Of a DNA stretch of 64,000 nucleotides, positions 27,486-37,011 are shown one piece after another; within the stretch, counting starts at the first letter, position 1, and each line of letters opens with the position of its first letter. This DNA is from Pseudomonas sp. B21-028 (lineage in GTDB: Bacteria > Pseudomonadota > Gammaproteobacteria > Pseudomonadales > Pseudomonadaceae). The stretch lies in contig NZ_CP087184.1 of the NCBI RefSeq assembly GCF_024749045.1, forward strand, positions 3,906,001 to 3,970,000, read 5' to 3'. The notes under the pieces are model-generated. The model was not told where the DNA came from. It saw only the letters and a program-made list of their open reading frames with translations, and did no database searches. Position numbers and translations under genes: made by a program.

Positions 27486-29861
27486 TCAATGGGCAAACAA
27501 CGAATTCCCCCGCTGCCCCGCCAGCTTCTCCGGCTTGATCAGGAACCGAGCCAACGCCGGCAGTAGCCACAGCGCGCCGAACATGTTCCACAGCAACATG
27601 AAGGTCAGCATCAAGCCCATGTCCGCCTGGAACTTGATGGCCGAGAAGATCCAGGTGCACACACCGATCGCCAGGCACAGGCCGGTGAACAGCACGGCTT
27701 TACCGGTGGACTTCAGCGTCTGGTAATAAGCTTCCTGCAACGGCAATCCAGCCCGCAGGAAGCTTTCCAGGCGGCTGTAGATGTAGATGCCATAGTCCAC
27801 GCCAATCCCCACCCCCAGCGCCACCACCGGCAGGGTCGCGACTTTCACGCCAATGCCCATGAAAGCCATCAGGGCGTTGCCCAGCACCGAGGTCAGCACC
27901 AGCGGCAGCACGATGCACAGGGTCGCCGCCCAGGAGCGGAAGGTGATCATGCACATGGTTGCCACGCAGATGTACACCAGGATCAGGATGGTCAGTTCCG
28001 ATTCCTTGATCACTTCGTTGGTGGCCGCTTCGATACCGGCGTTACCGGCGGCCAGGATGAACTCCAGGCCATCGCGGTTGTTTTCCTTGGCGAAGGTCTG
28101 CACCGCCTTCACCGCACGGTCCAGGGTCTCGGCCTTGTGGTCGTTGAGGAACACCAGCACCGGTGCCAGGGAACAGCTGTTGTTGTACAGGCCATCGGCC
28201 CGGGCGATAGAGTTGTTCAGCACGTCAGGGTTGCGCGACAGGGTTTCCCATTTCAGGTTGCCCTCGTTCATGCCCTTGATCATCTGCTTGGACACGGTCA
28301 CCAGGGAAATCGCCGACTGCACGCCCTCGGTGTTCTGCATCTTCCACATCAGCTCGTCGATCGGCGCCATGGCTTCATAGCGTGAGCAGCCTTCGGTCTT
28401 GGTCTTGACCATCACCACCAGCACGTCGGAACTGGTGGAGTAATTGCTGATGATGAAGTTGTTGTCCTGGTTGTAACGCGAGTCCGGACGCAGTTCCGGC
28501 GCACCCTGGTCGAGGTCGCCGATCTTCAGGTTCTGGCTGTACCACAGGCCTCCACCGAAGGCGATCACCGCCAGGGCAATGGACACCGGCGCGACCTTGG
28601 CGCTGGCGAAGTTCGACAGCGACCGCCAGAACGGATGCTCGCGGGTCGCGTCTTTCTTGCTGCGCTCGATGGCGCGCTTGCTGATGCCCACGTAGGAAAT
28701 GGCCACCGGCAGCAGGATCAGGTTGGTGAACACGATCACCGCCACACCGATGGACGCCCCGATGGCCAGCTCGCGGATCACGCCGATGTCGATGATCAGC
28801 AAAGTAATGAACCCCACCGCATCCGCCAGGATCGCGATCATCCCCGGCAGGAACAGTTGCCGGAAAGTGCGCCGCGCCGCCGTCAGGGCGTTGTCCGCCT
28901 CGCTGGACTGCAAGGCGATGCCGTTGATTTTCTGCACCCCGTGGGAAATCCCGATAGCGAAGATCAGGAACGGCACCAGCATCGAGTAGGGATCGAGGCC
29001 GAACCCGGCGGCGTGCATCAACCCCAGTTGCCAGACCACCGCCACCAGCGTGGTGCTCAACACCGCGATGGTGCTGCGCATGCAGTGGGTGAACCAGTAC
29101 AGCAGGATCAGGGTAATGACGAAGGCCACGCCGAAGAACATCACCACCATGATCAGGCCATCGATCAGGTCGCCGACCTTCTTCGCGAAACCGACAATGT
29201 GGATCTGTACGTTGGGGTTCTGGGCTTCGAACTTGTGGCGGATCTTGTCTTCGAGCTCGTGGGAGAATTTCTGGTAGTCCAGTTTCAGCAACTTGCCCTG
29301 GTCCTGGGGATCCGGGTAGGACTCCAGCAACGGGATGTCGACGATGCTCGATTTGAAATCGTTGGCCACCAGCCGCCCGACCTGGCCGGACTTGAGCACG
29401 TTGTTGCGCAGCAGGTCGAGGCTGTCGGCCGAACCGTTGTAGCTCTGGGGGATTACCTCACCGCCGGCGAAGCCCTCCTCCGTCACTTCGGTCCAGCGCA
29501 CGCTCGGGCTCCACAGCGACTTGAGGCCGGAGCGGTCGACGCCGGAGATGTAGAAGACCTCGTCATGGATCTGGCGCAGGGTCTCCATGTAGTCCTTGGA
29601 GAAGATGTCGCCGTTGGTGGCTTCCACGGAAATCCGCACGGTGTTGCCAAGGTTCGCCAGGTCGTTGCGATGTTCGAGCATCTTCTCGATGAACGGATGC
29701 TCAAGGGGGATCATTTTTTCGAAGCTGGTGGACGGACGGATCAGCGTGGCCTGCCAGAACAGAAAAAGGCTGACCAGCAGGCAAATGACGATCACTGCCG
29801 GGCGGTTGTTGAAAATCAGGCGCTCGAGGAACGTCGCCTTGTCTTGGTGATGACTGCTCAT
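27486..29861 (-). CDS. RND-superfamily (MMPL/HAE3-type) exporter
   Basis: A 791-residue inner-membrane protein with two repeated halves. Each half has one N-terminal transmembrane segment (for example 'AVIVICLLVSLFLFWQA' near residue 20), a periplasmic loop, and a bundle of five more segments ('GLIMVVMFFGVAFVITLILLYW' region; 'LTILILVYICVATMCMITF'). This is the layout of the shorter RND exporters that act on lipids or hydrophobic compounds rather than drug-efflux AcrB types. It is downstream of the YCF48-type gene (43-bp gap, RBS AAGGCGGA), a pairing common in pseudomonads together with DUF1302/DUF1329 genes, which are missing here. Its 3' end seeded the tandem array that follows. Confidence 0.88.
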   Translation of the reverse strand: MSSHHQDKATFLERLIFNNRPAVIVICLLVSLFLFWQATLIRPSTSFEKMIPLEHPFIEKMLEHRNDLANLGNTVRISVEATNGDIFSKDYMETLRQIHDEVFYISGVDRSGLKSLWSPSVRWTEVTEEGFAGGEVIPQSYNGSADSLDLLRNNVLKSGQVGRLVANDFKSSIVDIPLLESYPDPQDQGKLLKLDYQKFSHELEDKIRHKFEAQNPNVQIHIVGFAKKVGDLIDGLIMVVMFFGVAFVITLILLYWFTHCMRSTIAVLSTTLVAVVWQLGLMHAAGFGLDPYSMLVPFLIFAIGISHGVQKINGIALQSSEADNALTAARRTFRQLFLPGMIAILADAVGFITLLIIDIGVIRELAIGASIGVAVIVFTNLILLPVAISYVGISKRAIERSKKDATREHPFWRSLSNFASAKVAPVSIALAVIAFGGGLWYSQNLKIGDLDQGAPELRPDSRYNQDNNFIISNYSTSSDVLVVMVKTKTEGCSRYEAMAPIDELMWKMQNTEGVQSAISLVTVSKQMIKGMNEGNLKWETLSRNPDVLNNSIARADGLYNNSCSLAPVLVFLNDHKAETLDRAVKAVQTFAKENNRDGLEFILAAGNAGIEAATNEVIKESELTILILVYICVATMCMITFRSWAATLCIVLPLVLTSVLGNALMAFMGIGVKVATLPVVALGVGIGVDYGIYIYSRLESFLRAGLPLQEAYYQTLKSTGKAVLFTGLCLAIGVCTWIFSAIKFQADMGLMLTFMLLWNMFGALWLLPALARFLIKPEKLAGQRGNSLFAH

Positions 29862-29904
29862 GGGGTCCGCCTTCTTGTTATTGTGCCCGACTCATATGCG
29901 CGGC

Positions 29905-30957
29905 TCATTTGTTCAGTTCAGCGCCGCTGGCCGTGGTGATGCGCACACCCCCCTGTCCGGCTAGGACCAGGTTGCCATTGCCCGCCGCCGTGACGGCCGC
30001 CACGGAAATCCGGTCCGAACGGTTGAAGACGCTGAAGGTCACGCCGTCGTCGGTGCTGCGCACCACGCTGCCGCCGTTGCCGACGATCACGATGGAACCG
30101 TCCGGCAACAAGGTCGCCCCTGACAGGCCGAACTCCAGGGCGCCCCGGGCGGCCTTGAGCTCGACCTGCTCCCAGGAGCCGCCGAAATCGGTGGAGCGAT
30201 AGAGGTTGCCGCGCAAGCCGTAGGCCAGCAGCGTCGAAGGCTGGGCGGTGCCGATGACGCCGAACAGCGAACCTTCGTACGGGCCTTCGAGCTTCTCCCA
30301 GGTCTGGCCCTCGTCGGCGGAGCGGAACATGCTGCCGGCCTCGCCGACGATGAACAGCCCGGCGTCCTTTACCGCAGTGATGGCGTTGAGGTGGAACTGA
30401 TCTTCGTTGTCGAGGCGGTCGCTGGCGTCTTCCCAGTGCTTGCCACCGTCGGTGGTTTCGAGCAACGCGCCGTAGGCGCCCACGGCGAACCCCTGGCTGG
30501 CATCCTTGAACCAGACGTCCAGCAGCGGCGCTTCACGGGTGAGGTCTTCGAACTGTCGGGTCCAGGTGCTGCCACCGTCTTCGCTGGCGAGGATCTGCGC
30601 ATCGTGCCCCACGGCCCAGCCATGCTTGTCATCGACGAAGAATACGGCTGTGAGCAGTTGGCGGGTCGGCACCTTGGCCTGGGTCCAGGAACGGCCCTGG
30701 TCGTCGGAATAGACAATGTGCCCACGATCACCGACCGCCACCAGGCGCTGGCCGGCGTGGACGACGTCGAGCATCAGGGTCTTGCTGGCCTTGGCCGACT
30801 CGACCGAATAGATGACGTCGGTTGTCGTGGCTGCAACGGCCAGCGCCGGAGCCGACAACACCACAGAGCCCAGCAGCGAGAGCGCCGAGGCCAGCAACGC
30901 GACTCGGCGCAGCACCGGCTGGCGGGCGCGACCCATGGCCATGACAGGCTCGTTCAT
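29905..30957 (-). CDS. YCF48/BNR-type beta-propeller protein, exported
   Basis: A 350-residue protein with an N-terminal signal peptide ('RRVALLASALSLLGSVVLSAPALAVA', cleaved around 40). Repeated propeller motifs follow: 'DRGHIVYSDDQGRSWTQ', 'DAQILASEDGGSTWTR', 'YGALLETTDGGKHWED', 'AGSMFRSADEGQTWEK' and 'GGSVVRSTDDGVTFS', each with the SxDxGxTW Asp-box signature. Relatives are called photosystem II stability factor-like in non-photosynthetic bacteria. Here it probably acts in the periplasm with the RND exporter encoded next. The start at 30957 has a strong GGGGGAAAGG site; an open frame to 31050 is unsupported. Confidence 0.85.
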   Translation of the reverse strand: MNEPVMAMGRARQPVLRRVALLASALSLLGSVVLSAPALAVAATTTDVIYSVESAKASKTLMLDVVHAGQRLVAVGDRGHIVYSDDQGRSWTQAKVPTRQLLTAVFFVDDKHGWAVGHDAQILASEDGGSTWTRQFEDLTREAPLLDVWFKDASQGFAVGAYGALLETTDGGKHWEDASDRLDNEDQFHLNAITAVKDAGLFIVGEAGSMFRSADEGQTWEKLEGPYEGSLFGVIGTAQPSTLLAYGLRGNLYRSTDFGGSWEQVELKAARGALEFGLSGATLLPDGSIVIVGNGGSVVRSTDDGVTFSVFNRSDRISVAAVTAAGNGNLVLAGQGGVRITTASGAELNK

Positions 30958-31206
30958 AGACCTTTCCCCCATTATTATTGTTAGGCCATGCGGCCTTTCA
31001 GGGCGCCGTAGGCAGCTCGATCGGGGCGCAAACCTGCAATCTAGAGCCACTTCGGAAGCTGACCTATCCTATCGGGCTTTCGGAAGACCTGACAATCGAC
31101 GCCGCGTTATCTTTTGTTAACCAGGGGGGTTGGCGCAGGGGGTGAATGACGGGGTATTCGGTGGGGTGATAAGCGGGAATTTCGGAACGGGCATTGTGGT
31201 GCGCCC

Positions 31207-31302
31207 AATCGCGAGCAGGCTCGCTCCCACAGGGGATCTCGGATGATCACACGATGTGTGTTCACTGAAGATCTACTGTGGGAGCGAGCCTGCTCGCGAT
31301 TG
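31207..31302. repeat. REPIN (inverted REP pair)
   Basis: Opposed REP copies around a spacer 'gatctcggatgatcacacg', in the 383-bp gap between the divergent-in-function genes ending at 31341 (pepN) and starting at 30957. The rest of the gap (30958-31206) should hold the promoter of the YCF48/exporter unit; no clear -35/-10 pair was identified. Confidence 0.8.
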
Positions 31303-31306
31303 AAGC

Positions 31307-31332
31307 GCCGCGGTCTACCAGGCAAACCGCGG
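31307..31332 (-). terminator. Hairpin after pepN
   Basis: GCCGCGGT (31307-31314) and ACCGCGGC (31325-31332) form an 8-bp GC-rich stem with a 10-nt loop, starting 8 bp beyond the pepN stop. There is no clear T-tract, so it may act together with the following REPIN. Confidence 0.4.
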
Positions 31333-31340
31333 CCTCAAGG

Positions 31341-33998
31341 TCAAGCCAGACTCTTGCTCACCACCTCGAACACATCGCTGGACAACCCGCCGGATGCCAG
31401 GATGCGCTCCAGCTCGGCTTTCATCAGCGCCTGGCGGGCGCTGTCGTATTTGCGCCAGCGGGTCAGCGGCGCCAGTTGTCGCGAGGCGATCTGCGGGTTG
31501 AAGCCGTTGAGCTGGATGACCAGGTCCGCCAGGAAGCGATAACCCGAGCCGTCGGCGGCGTGGAAGTTGATCAGGTTCTGCCCGGCGAATGCACCGATCA
31601 GCGCCCGCACCTTGTTCGGGTTCTTGATGTTGAACGCCGGATGCTCCATCAGCGCCTTGACCCGCGCCAGCCCACCCGGCAGCGGGCTGCCGGCCTGGAC
31701 GCTGAACCACTGGTCCATGACCAGCGGGTTGCCCTTGAAGTTCTCCGCGAACACTTCCAGCGCCTGGGCCTTCTCGGTTTCGTACGGAGAATTGACCAGC
31801 ACCGCCAGCGCCGTGAGGCGTTCGGTCATGTTATCGGCGCTGTCGAATTGCTCCAGGGTGGCACTCAACACCTCGGGCTTGTCCGTCAGCATCAGGTATG
31901 ACAGGGCGATGTTCTGCAATGCTCGACGGGCAAAATGCTCGGCTTCGGCCACATACGGTGTGCGCTTCGACAAGTCGCGGTTGGCCTCGTAGCGCAACCA
32001 CAAGGCTTCGAACAGGTTGTCGGCCAGTTGCTGGCGAGCGAACTCACGGGCGGCATGGATCGCCTCGACGTCGGCCACTTCGCTGATTTCCGTCAGATAG
32101 GCTTCGCTTGGCAGCGAGAGCATTTCCGCGACCATGGCCTGATCCAGGGATTCGTCCGACAGTACTGTGCGCAATGCGCTGACCAGACGTGGGTCCAGTA
32201 CCAGGCTCTCGCCCTTCTGATGCTGGGCAATCAGTTCCTGCAACACCTGCACAGACAGTTGCTGGCCGGCATCCCAGCGGTTGAAGCCGTCGCTGTCGTG
32301 CTGCATCAGGAACATCAACTGGTCGCGGTCATAAGGGAAGCTCAGCTTCACCGGCGCCGAGAAGCCCCGCAGCAAGGACGGCAGCGGTTTTTCGGCGATG
32401 TCGACGAAGGTGAAGGTCTGCTCGGCTTCGGTCACCGAGATCACTCGGGACGTGCCGTTTGCCGCCGCCTCGCCGCTCAGGCGCAGTGGGATCTCGGCAC
32501 CCTGGCTGTCCAGCAGGCCCAGCTCGACGGGAATCACGAACGGGAGTTTTTCCGCCTTGTCCGGGGTCGGCGGGCAGCTCTGGCGGAAGGTCAGGCTATA
32601 GGTCTTGGCGGCGGCATCGTAGGACTCGCTGACCGCCAGCCGTGGCGTACCGGCCTGGCTGTACCAACGCTTGAACTGGGTCAGGTCGACGCCGTTGGCA
32701 TCTTCCATGGCCTTGACGAAATCGTCGCAGGTCACGGCCTGGCCGTCGTGGCGCTGGAAGTAGAGATCGCTGCCCTTGCGGAAGCCTTCTGCCCCCAGCA
32801 GCGTGTGGATCATGCCGACCACTTCCGAGCCCTTTTCATACACGGTCAGGGTGTAGAAGTTGGAAATCTCGATGAAGCTGTCCGGGCGCACCGGGTGGGC
32901 CATGGGGCCGGCGTCTTCGGCGAACTGGTGGGTACGCAGGTAGGCCACGTCCTGGATGCGCTTGACGGTGGCGGAGTTCATGTCGGCCGAGAACCCGGCG
33001 TCGCGGAACACCGTGAAGCCTTCCTTGAGCGACAGCTGGAACCAGTCGCGGCAGGTCACGCGGTTGCCCGACCAGTTATGGAAATACTCGTGGGCAACGA
33101 TGGCCTCGACCCGCTGGTGCGCGGCATCGGTGGCGGTTTCGGCACGGGCCAGCACCGCGCTGGAGTTGAAGATGTTGAGGCCCTTGTTCTCCATGGCGCC
33201 CATGTTGAAGTCGTTGACCGCGACGATCATGAAGATGTCCAGATCGTATTCACGGCCGTACACCTCCTCGTCCCAGCGCATGGACTTCTTCAGGCTGGTC
33301 ATCGCGTGCTGGCATTTGTCGATGTTTTCCGGCTCGACGTAGATGCGCAGCGCCACGGTGCGTTCGGTCATGGTGGTGAAGGTGTCTTCGACGCACCACA
33401 GGTCACCGGCCACCAGGGCGAACAGGTAGGCAGGCTTCTTGAACGGGTCTTCCCAGGTCACCCAGTGCCGGCCGTCTTCGCCGGGGCCGCTGGCAATCGG
33501 GTTGCCGTTGGACAGCAGCACCGGATAGCTGTGCTGCTCGGCCACCACGGTGGTGGTGAACTTGCTCATGACATCCGGACGGTCGAGATAGTAGGTGATC
33601 TTGCGGAAACCTTCGGCCTCGCACTGGGTGCAGAACATCCCGCCGGACTTGTACAGGCCCTCCAGGGCCGTGTTGGTTTCCGGGTGGATCCGCACGGTGG
33701 TGTCGACCGTGAAAGTCTTGGCCTTGGGTTGCACGGTCAGGTGGCTGTCGTCCAACTGGTAGTCGGCCGACGCCAGGTCGGTGTCGTCGAGCTTGACGGA
33801 GACCAGCTCCAGATGCTGCCCGTCGAGCACCAGCGGCGGCAGCCCGGCACCGCGCTCGGGGTTGCGACGCATCACCAGTTGCGCATGGACCAGGCTGTGG
33901 TCCTCGAACAACTCGAAGGTCAGGTGTGTCTCGTCGATCAGGTACTCGGGAGCCTGATAGTCCTTCAGGTAGATCAACTTCGGTTGTTCGGTGCGCAT
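31341..33998 (-). CDS. pepN: Aminopeptidase N (M1 family)
   Basis: An 885-residue cytosolic zinc aminopeptidase, the usual length for gamma-proteobacterial PepN. The substrate-anchor motif GAMEN ('NMGAMENKGLNIF') and the zinc motif HEYFH in 'VAHEYFHNWSGNR' (residue about 300), with the downstream glutamate in 'SLKEGFTVFRD', are intact. The N-terminal 'IYLKDYQAPEYLIDETHLTFEL' is characteristic. AAGGA lies upstream of the ATG. It is the last gene of the nadK-pepN run, 13 bp after the DUF2797 gene. Confidence 0.97.
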   Translation of the reverse strand: MRTEQPKLIYLKDYQAPEYLIDETHLTFELFEDHSLVHAQLVMRRNPERGAGLPPLVLDGQHLELVSVKLDDTDLASADYQLDDSHLTVQPKAKTFTVDTTVRIHPETNTALEGLYKSGGMFCTQCEAEGFRKITYYLDRPDVMSKFTTTVVAEQHSYPVLLSNGNPIASGPGEDGRHWVTWEDPFKKPAYLFALVAGDLWCVEDTFTTMTERTVALRIYVEPENIDKCQHAMTSLKKSMRWDEEVYGREYDLDIFMIVAVNDFNMGAMENKGLNIFNSSAVLARAETATDAAHQRVEAIVAHEYFHNWSGNRVTCRDWFQLSLKEGFTVFRDAGFSADMNSATVKRIQDVAYLRTHQFAEDAGPMAHPVRPDSFIEISNFYTLTVYEKGSEVVGMIHTLLGAEGFRKGSDLYFQRHDGQAVTCDDFVKAMEDANGVDLTQFKRWYSQAGTPRLAVSESYDAAAKTYSLTFRQSCPPTPDKAEKLPFVIPVELGLLDSQGAEIPLRLSGEAAANGTSRVISVTEAEQTFTFVDIAEKPLPSLLRGFSAPVKLSFPYDRDQLMFLMQHDSDGFNRWDAGQQLSVQVLQELIAQHQKGESLVLDPRLVSALRTVLSDESLDQAMVAEMLSLPSEAYLTEISEVADVEAIHAAREFARQQLADNLFEALWLRYEANRDLSKRTPYVAEAEHFARRALQNIALSYLMLTDKPEVLSATLEQFDSADNMTERLTALAVLVNSPYETEKAQALEVFAENFKGNPLVMDQWFSVQAGSPLPGGLARVKALMEHPAFNIKNPNKVRALIGAFAGQNLINFHAADGSGYRFLADLVIQLNGFNPQIASRQLAPLTRWRKYDSARQALMKAELERILASGGLSSDVFEVVSKSLA

Positions 33999-34011
33999 GG
34001 GTCGAATCCTT

Positions 34012-34842
34012 CTACTGATGCACGGCGAGCTGGTAAGCCGTGTATTTACGAATGTTGATCACGCCGGTGTCGAAAATCAGGTACTGGCCCTTGATCCCCA
34101 GCAGCGTGCCTTCGGCAATCGGGTCCTTGTCCAGGTTGAAGCTGACGATCTTGGCCGGATATTGCTCCACCGGATAACGGATCTCGAGCGGTTCGACGTC
34201 CGCTATGGTCTGGATCGCCTGCAGGCCGAATCGTTCCTGCAAGCCCTGCAATCCCGGGGCGCAACTTTCAAACAACGAATCGCGGATCCGCGGCAGATCC
34301 ACCGCAACCGCATCGCCCTTGAGCAAGGCGCGCCAGTTGGTCTTGTCCGCCACCTGGCTGCGGAACAGGTCTTCGACGAACCCCGACTGCTGACGCGTGG
34401 CCACCCGCAGGATCGGCAACGCCTGGCTCGCGCCCTGGTCCAGCCAGCGGGTCGGCAGTTGCGTGGCGCGGGTAATCCCGACCTTCACGCCCGAGGAGTT
34501 GGCCAGGTACACCACGTGATCGGTCATGCAGAACTGCTCGCCCCACGCCGGCTCGCGGCAAGTGCCCGCCTCGAAATGGCAGCGCTCAGGGCTCATGATG
34601 CAAATATCGCATTGCGCCAGTTTGGTCATGCAGGGGTAGCAATAACCCTGGCTGAAGCTGGTCTTGGTCCGGCGTCCGCAGTGGCTGCAGTGGATCGCGC
34701 CGAGAAACTCCAGGCGCACCGTACTGCCGATCAACGGGTTGACCGGCACCTCGACATCGCCCAGGCGAAAGGCATATTGAACGGTCGGCCCATCCAGGCG
34801 CGCCGACATCTTGCTGATTGCACCGCGGCCAATCTCGATCAA
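34012..34842 (-). CDS. DUF2797 family protein with zinc-ribbon cysteines
   Basis: A 276-residue protein of the DUF2797 family. Cysteine pairs 'CSHCGRRTKTSFSQGYCYPC' and 'CDICIMSPERCHF' suggest a zinc-binding region near residues 50-90. The centre 'HVVYLANSSGVKVGITRATQLPTRWLDQGA' resembles GIY-YIG-like folds, a relation inferred from the motif pattern only. The start is probably TTG at 34842, overlapping the stop of the DUF1315 gene (TTGA); an open frame continues upstream only as shadow, and the first internal ATG is 11 codons in. Function unknown. Confidence 0.85.
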   Translation of the reverse strand: MIEIGRGAISKMSARLDGPTVQYAFRLGDVEVPVNPLIGSTVRLEFLGAIHCSHCGRRTKTSFSQGYCYPCMTKLAQCDICIMSPERCHFEAGTCREPAWGEQFCMTDHVVYLANSSGVKVGITRATQLPTRWLDQGASQALPILRVATRQQSGFVEDLFRSQVADKTNWRALLKGDAVAVDLPRIRDSLFESCAPGLQGLQERFGLQAIQTIADVEPLEIRYPVEQYPAKIVSFNLDKDPIAEGTLLGIKGQYLIFDTGVINIRKYTAYQLAVHQ

Positions 34843-35099
34843 TGGATGGCATCCGACTTGAACAGGATGTTCGGCACCTCGATCGACTTCGACTGGCACT
34901 CCTGCGGGCCCATGTAGCCGGTGCGCTCTTCTTCGGGCAGGTTCTGGATTTCCCAGGCGATCATCGCCTGCAACGACAACTCGCGTTGTTCGGCGGTGAG
35001 CTTGTTGCCATCGGCCCATTTACCGATTTCCACGGCCAGCTTAAGGCTCTTGTAGATGTCGGGGGTGATGTTCTGGATCATTTCATTGAACGAGGACAT
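34839..35099 (-). CDS. DUF1315 (YeaC-like) family protein
   Basis: An 86-residue acidic protein, 'MSSFNEMIQNITPDIYKSLK' at the start and 'GYMGPQECQSKSIEV' near the end, matching the DUF1315/YeaC family by these two motifs and by length. Role unknown. GGAG precedes the ATG at 35099. Its stop overlaps the TTG start of the DUF2797 gene, so they are probably translationally coupled. Confidence 0.85.
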   Translation of the reverse strand: MSSFNEMIQNITPDIYKSLKLAVEIGKWADGNKLTAEQRELSLQAMIAWEIQNLPEEERTGYMGPQECQSKSIEVPNILFKSDAIH

Positions 35100-35167
35100 G
35101 GGGTCTCCGCGCGTTCGTTTAAGTGCCAATAATAAAAAAGGTAAAGCTGACTATTGGGGCATTCGGA

Positions 35168-36043
35168 TCATTGCCGGGGCATTTTACGACGGGCAAACAG
35201 CCCGCCCAACAAGCCCGTGAGGCAGCCGACGAGCAGGCCGCCGACATGAGCCCCGTTGGCGATTTCGCCGAAGCCGATCATCGAGACCAGCCCGGACAGG
35301 CACAGTGCCAGCCACACCAGCATCATCACCAGGACCCCACGGGGCAAGTGATAAGCCGGGTTCGGCGCCAGCAGTTGATAGATCCAGCAGTGGCCCAGCA
35401 GACCGTACAACACACCTGACAAGCCACCGAACAGCGTCGCCCCGCTGACAGCATACTGGACGAAATTGGACACGAGACTGAACAGCAGCGTCAGCCCGAG
35501 CAGGTTGATACTGCCCTGGCGCGCTTCGATCCGCCGCCCCAGCTCCCAGTACCACATGCCATTCATGGCGATGTGCAGGAAGCCGAAGTGAATCAGCATC
35601 GGCGTCACCAGGCGCCACCACTGCCCCGCCGCCAGGCTGTCGGCCAGGGGCGAGAACTGGATGTAGTCACCGACCACACGAAAGTCCAGGAAGGTCAGCC
35701 ACCGCAACACCTGGAGATTATCTCCCAGCAAGGTCACGGCACTGACTATCAGACTCAGCAACAGTACCAGGGCGGTGACGGGGCTTCGGGTCAGTTGTTC
35801 GACGAACCCGGGCCGTCGCGTGGCGGTGCCCATGGCTGGAAGCTCCAACATCTGCTCCGGATCGCCCACCGGAAAACGCGCGTACAGGGAACGCACGTCT
35901 TCACCGATTTCGTCTGGCACCCAGAGCACCTGCTCGCCCGCCTCTTCGCTGACGCGGTGAGGCACTTGCATGCGCTGCAGGAGCTTGACGAAACCGCTCA
36001 GGTCCACCGCCAAAGGCAGGCGCAACACCGCGACAAGGCTCAT
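35168..36043 (-). CDS. glpG: Rhomboid-family intramembrane serine protease
   Basis: A 291-residue protein with a soluble N-terminal domain (about 1-90) and six transmembrane segments. Catalytic features: 'HIAMNGMWYWELG' (oxyanion His and Asn, loop 1), the nucleophile serine in 'FGGLSGVLYGLLG', and the catalytic histidine in 'NGAHVGGLLVG'. This is the GlpG arrangement, cleaving membrane proteins within the bilayer. The start overlaps the metallophosphatase gene by 4 bp. It is 68 bp upstream of the DUF1315 gene. Confidence 0.9.
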   Translation of the reverse strand: MSLVAVLRLPLAVDLSGFVKLLQRMQVPHRVSEEAGEQVLWVPDEIGEDVRSLYARFPVGDPEQMLELPAMGTATRRPGFVEQLTRSPVTALVLLLSLIVSAVTLLGDNLQVLRWLTFLDFRVVGDYIQFSPLADSLAAGQWWRLVTPMLIHFGFLHIAMNGMWYWELGRRIEARQGSINLLGLTLLFSLVSNFVQYAVSGATLFGGLSGVLYGLLGHCWIYQLLAPNPAYHLPRGVLVMMLVWLALCLSGLVSMIGFGEIANGAHVGGLLVGCLTGLLGGLFARRKMPRQ

Positions 36044-37011
36044 TTCACCATCTCCGGCCGTTCCACATCGACCCAGACGAACTTGTTCGGATCAAGTTGG
36101 GTTTCCTGGTCCAGGCGATAGGCGGCCAACTTGCCGTAGAGCACCGCGCTGTAGTCCAGGCACGCCAGGTTCGAGCGGATCGGCGCGGGTTTGCCGCTGC
36201 GCCAGTAGTGACCGACAAACAGCAATGGCTCATCGACGCCGTAGCGCAGCAGATTGTTCTTTTCATCCGGGGACAACGGCCTGCGTGCCACCGGTTCGGG
36301 CAAGGCATCGGGCTGAAACACGATGTCCCCGTAGGTTTTCGGATCGTCCTCCCAGAACTTGGTGCGGAAGAACGAACGGGTCAGGCCATCGCCCCCGGTC
36401 AGGGTCATGCCGTGGGGCAGGCGCATGTCGGTGCCGCGCAGCAGGCGATCGAACACAGTGCAGGCGAAACTGCCCGCCTGCGCCGAAGCCTGGAGAAACG
36501 GTTCGTCGATCCGACCATCCGGGAACAGGCCCCGCAACGGTTCGATCAGGCCGGCATCCCAGCAGGCGTGGACCACCCGGAAGCGACCGGCATCGACAAA
36601 CAGCGGCAGCTCGTAGAACCACTGGAGGAAGTCGTGCCATTCGTCAGGGTATTGCTCGAACTGGGTCAGGGTTTCCTTGAGCAGGCGGGCATGCCGCGGC
36701 GTGTGTTCGCGCACATGGCGCTGGCCGCTGCCGGGCGGTGCCGGCGTGCTCCAGCCCAGGGCGTTGAACTCGTGGTTGCCCATGATGCACAACGCCTGGC
36801 CGGCCACGACCATGTCGTGGACGATGTGCAGCGCCTCGCGGATCCGCGGCCCACGGTCGATGATATCGCCCAGGAACACGGCCATGCGCGACGGATGCCG
36901 CCAGACCCCGCCCTGCTTGTGATAACCGAGACGGTCCAGCAGGTGTTCCAGGGTCAAGGCGCATCCGTGTACGTCACCGATCAGATCGTAACTGCGCGCG
37001 GGATCGAGCAT
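36040..37011 (-). CDS. Metallophosphoesterase (calcineurin-like)
   Basis: A 323-residue phosphatase of the ApaH/PrpE type. The metal-binding motifs appear in order: 'DLIGDVHGCALTLEHLL' (GDxHG, about residue 12), 'VFLGDIIDRGP' (GDxxDRG, about 46), 'IMGNHEFNAL' (GNHE, about 75), and C-terminal histidines 'VVHACWD' and 'LFVGHYW'. The substrate could be a nucleotide such as Ap4A or a phosphoprotein; sequence alone does not decide. It overlaps nadK by one base and the rhomboid gene by four. Confidence 0.88.
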   Translation of the reverse strand: MLDPARSYDLIGDVHGCALTLEHLLDRLGYHKQGGVWRHPSRMAVFLGDIIDRGPRIREALHIVHDMVVAGQALCIMGNHEFNALGWSTPAPPGSGQRHVREHTPRHARLLKETLTQFEQYPDEWHDFLQWFYELPLFVDAGRFRVVHACWDAGLIEPLRGLFPDGRIDEPFLQASAQAGSFACTVFDRLLRGTDMRLPHGMTLTGGDGLTRSFFRTKFWEDDPKTYGDIVFQPDALPEPVARRPLSPDEKNNLLRYGVDEPLLFVGHYWRSGKPAPIRSNLACLDYSAVLYGKLAAYRLDQETQLDPNKFVWVDVERPEMVK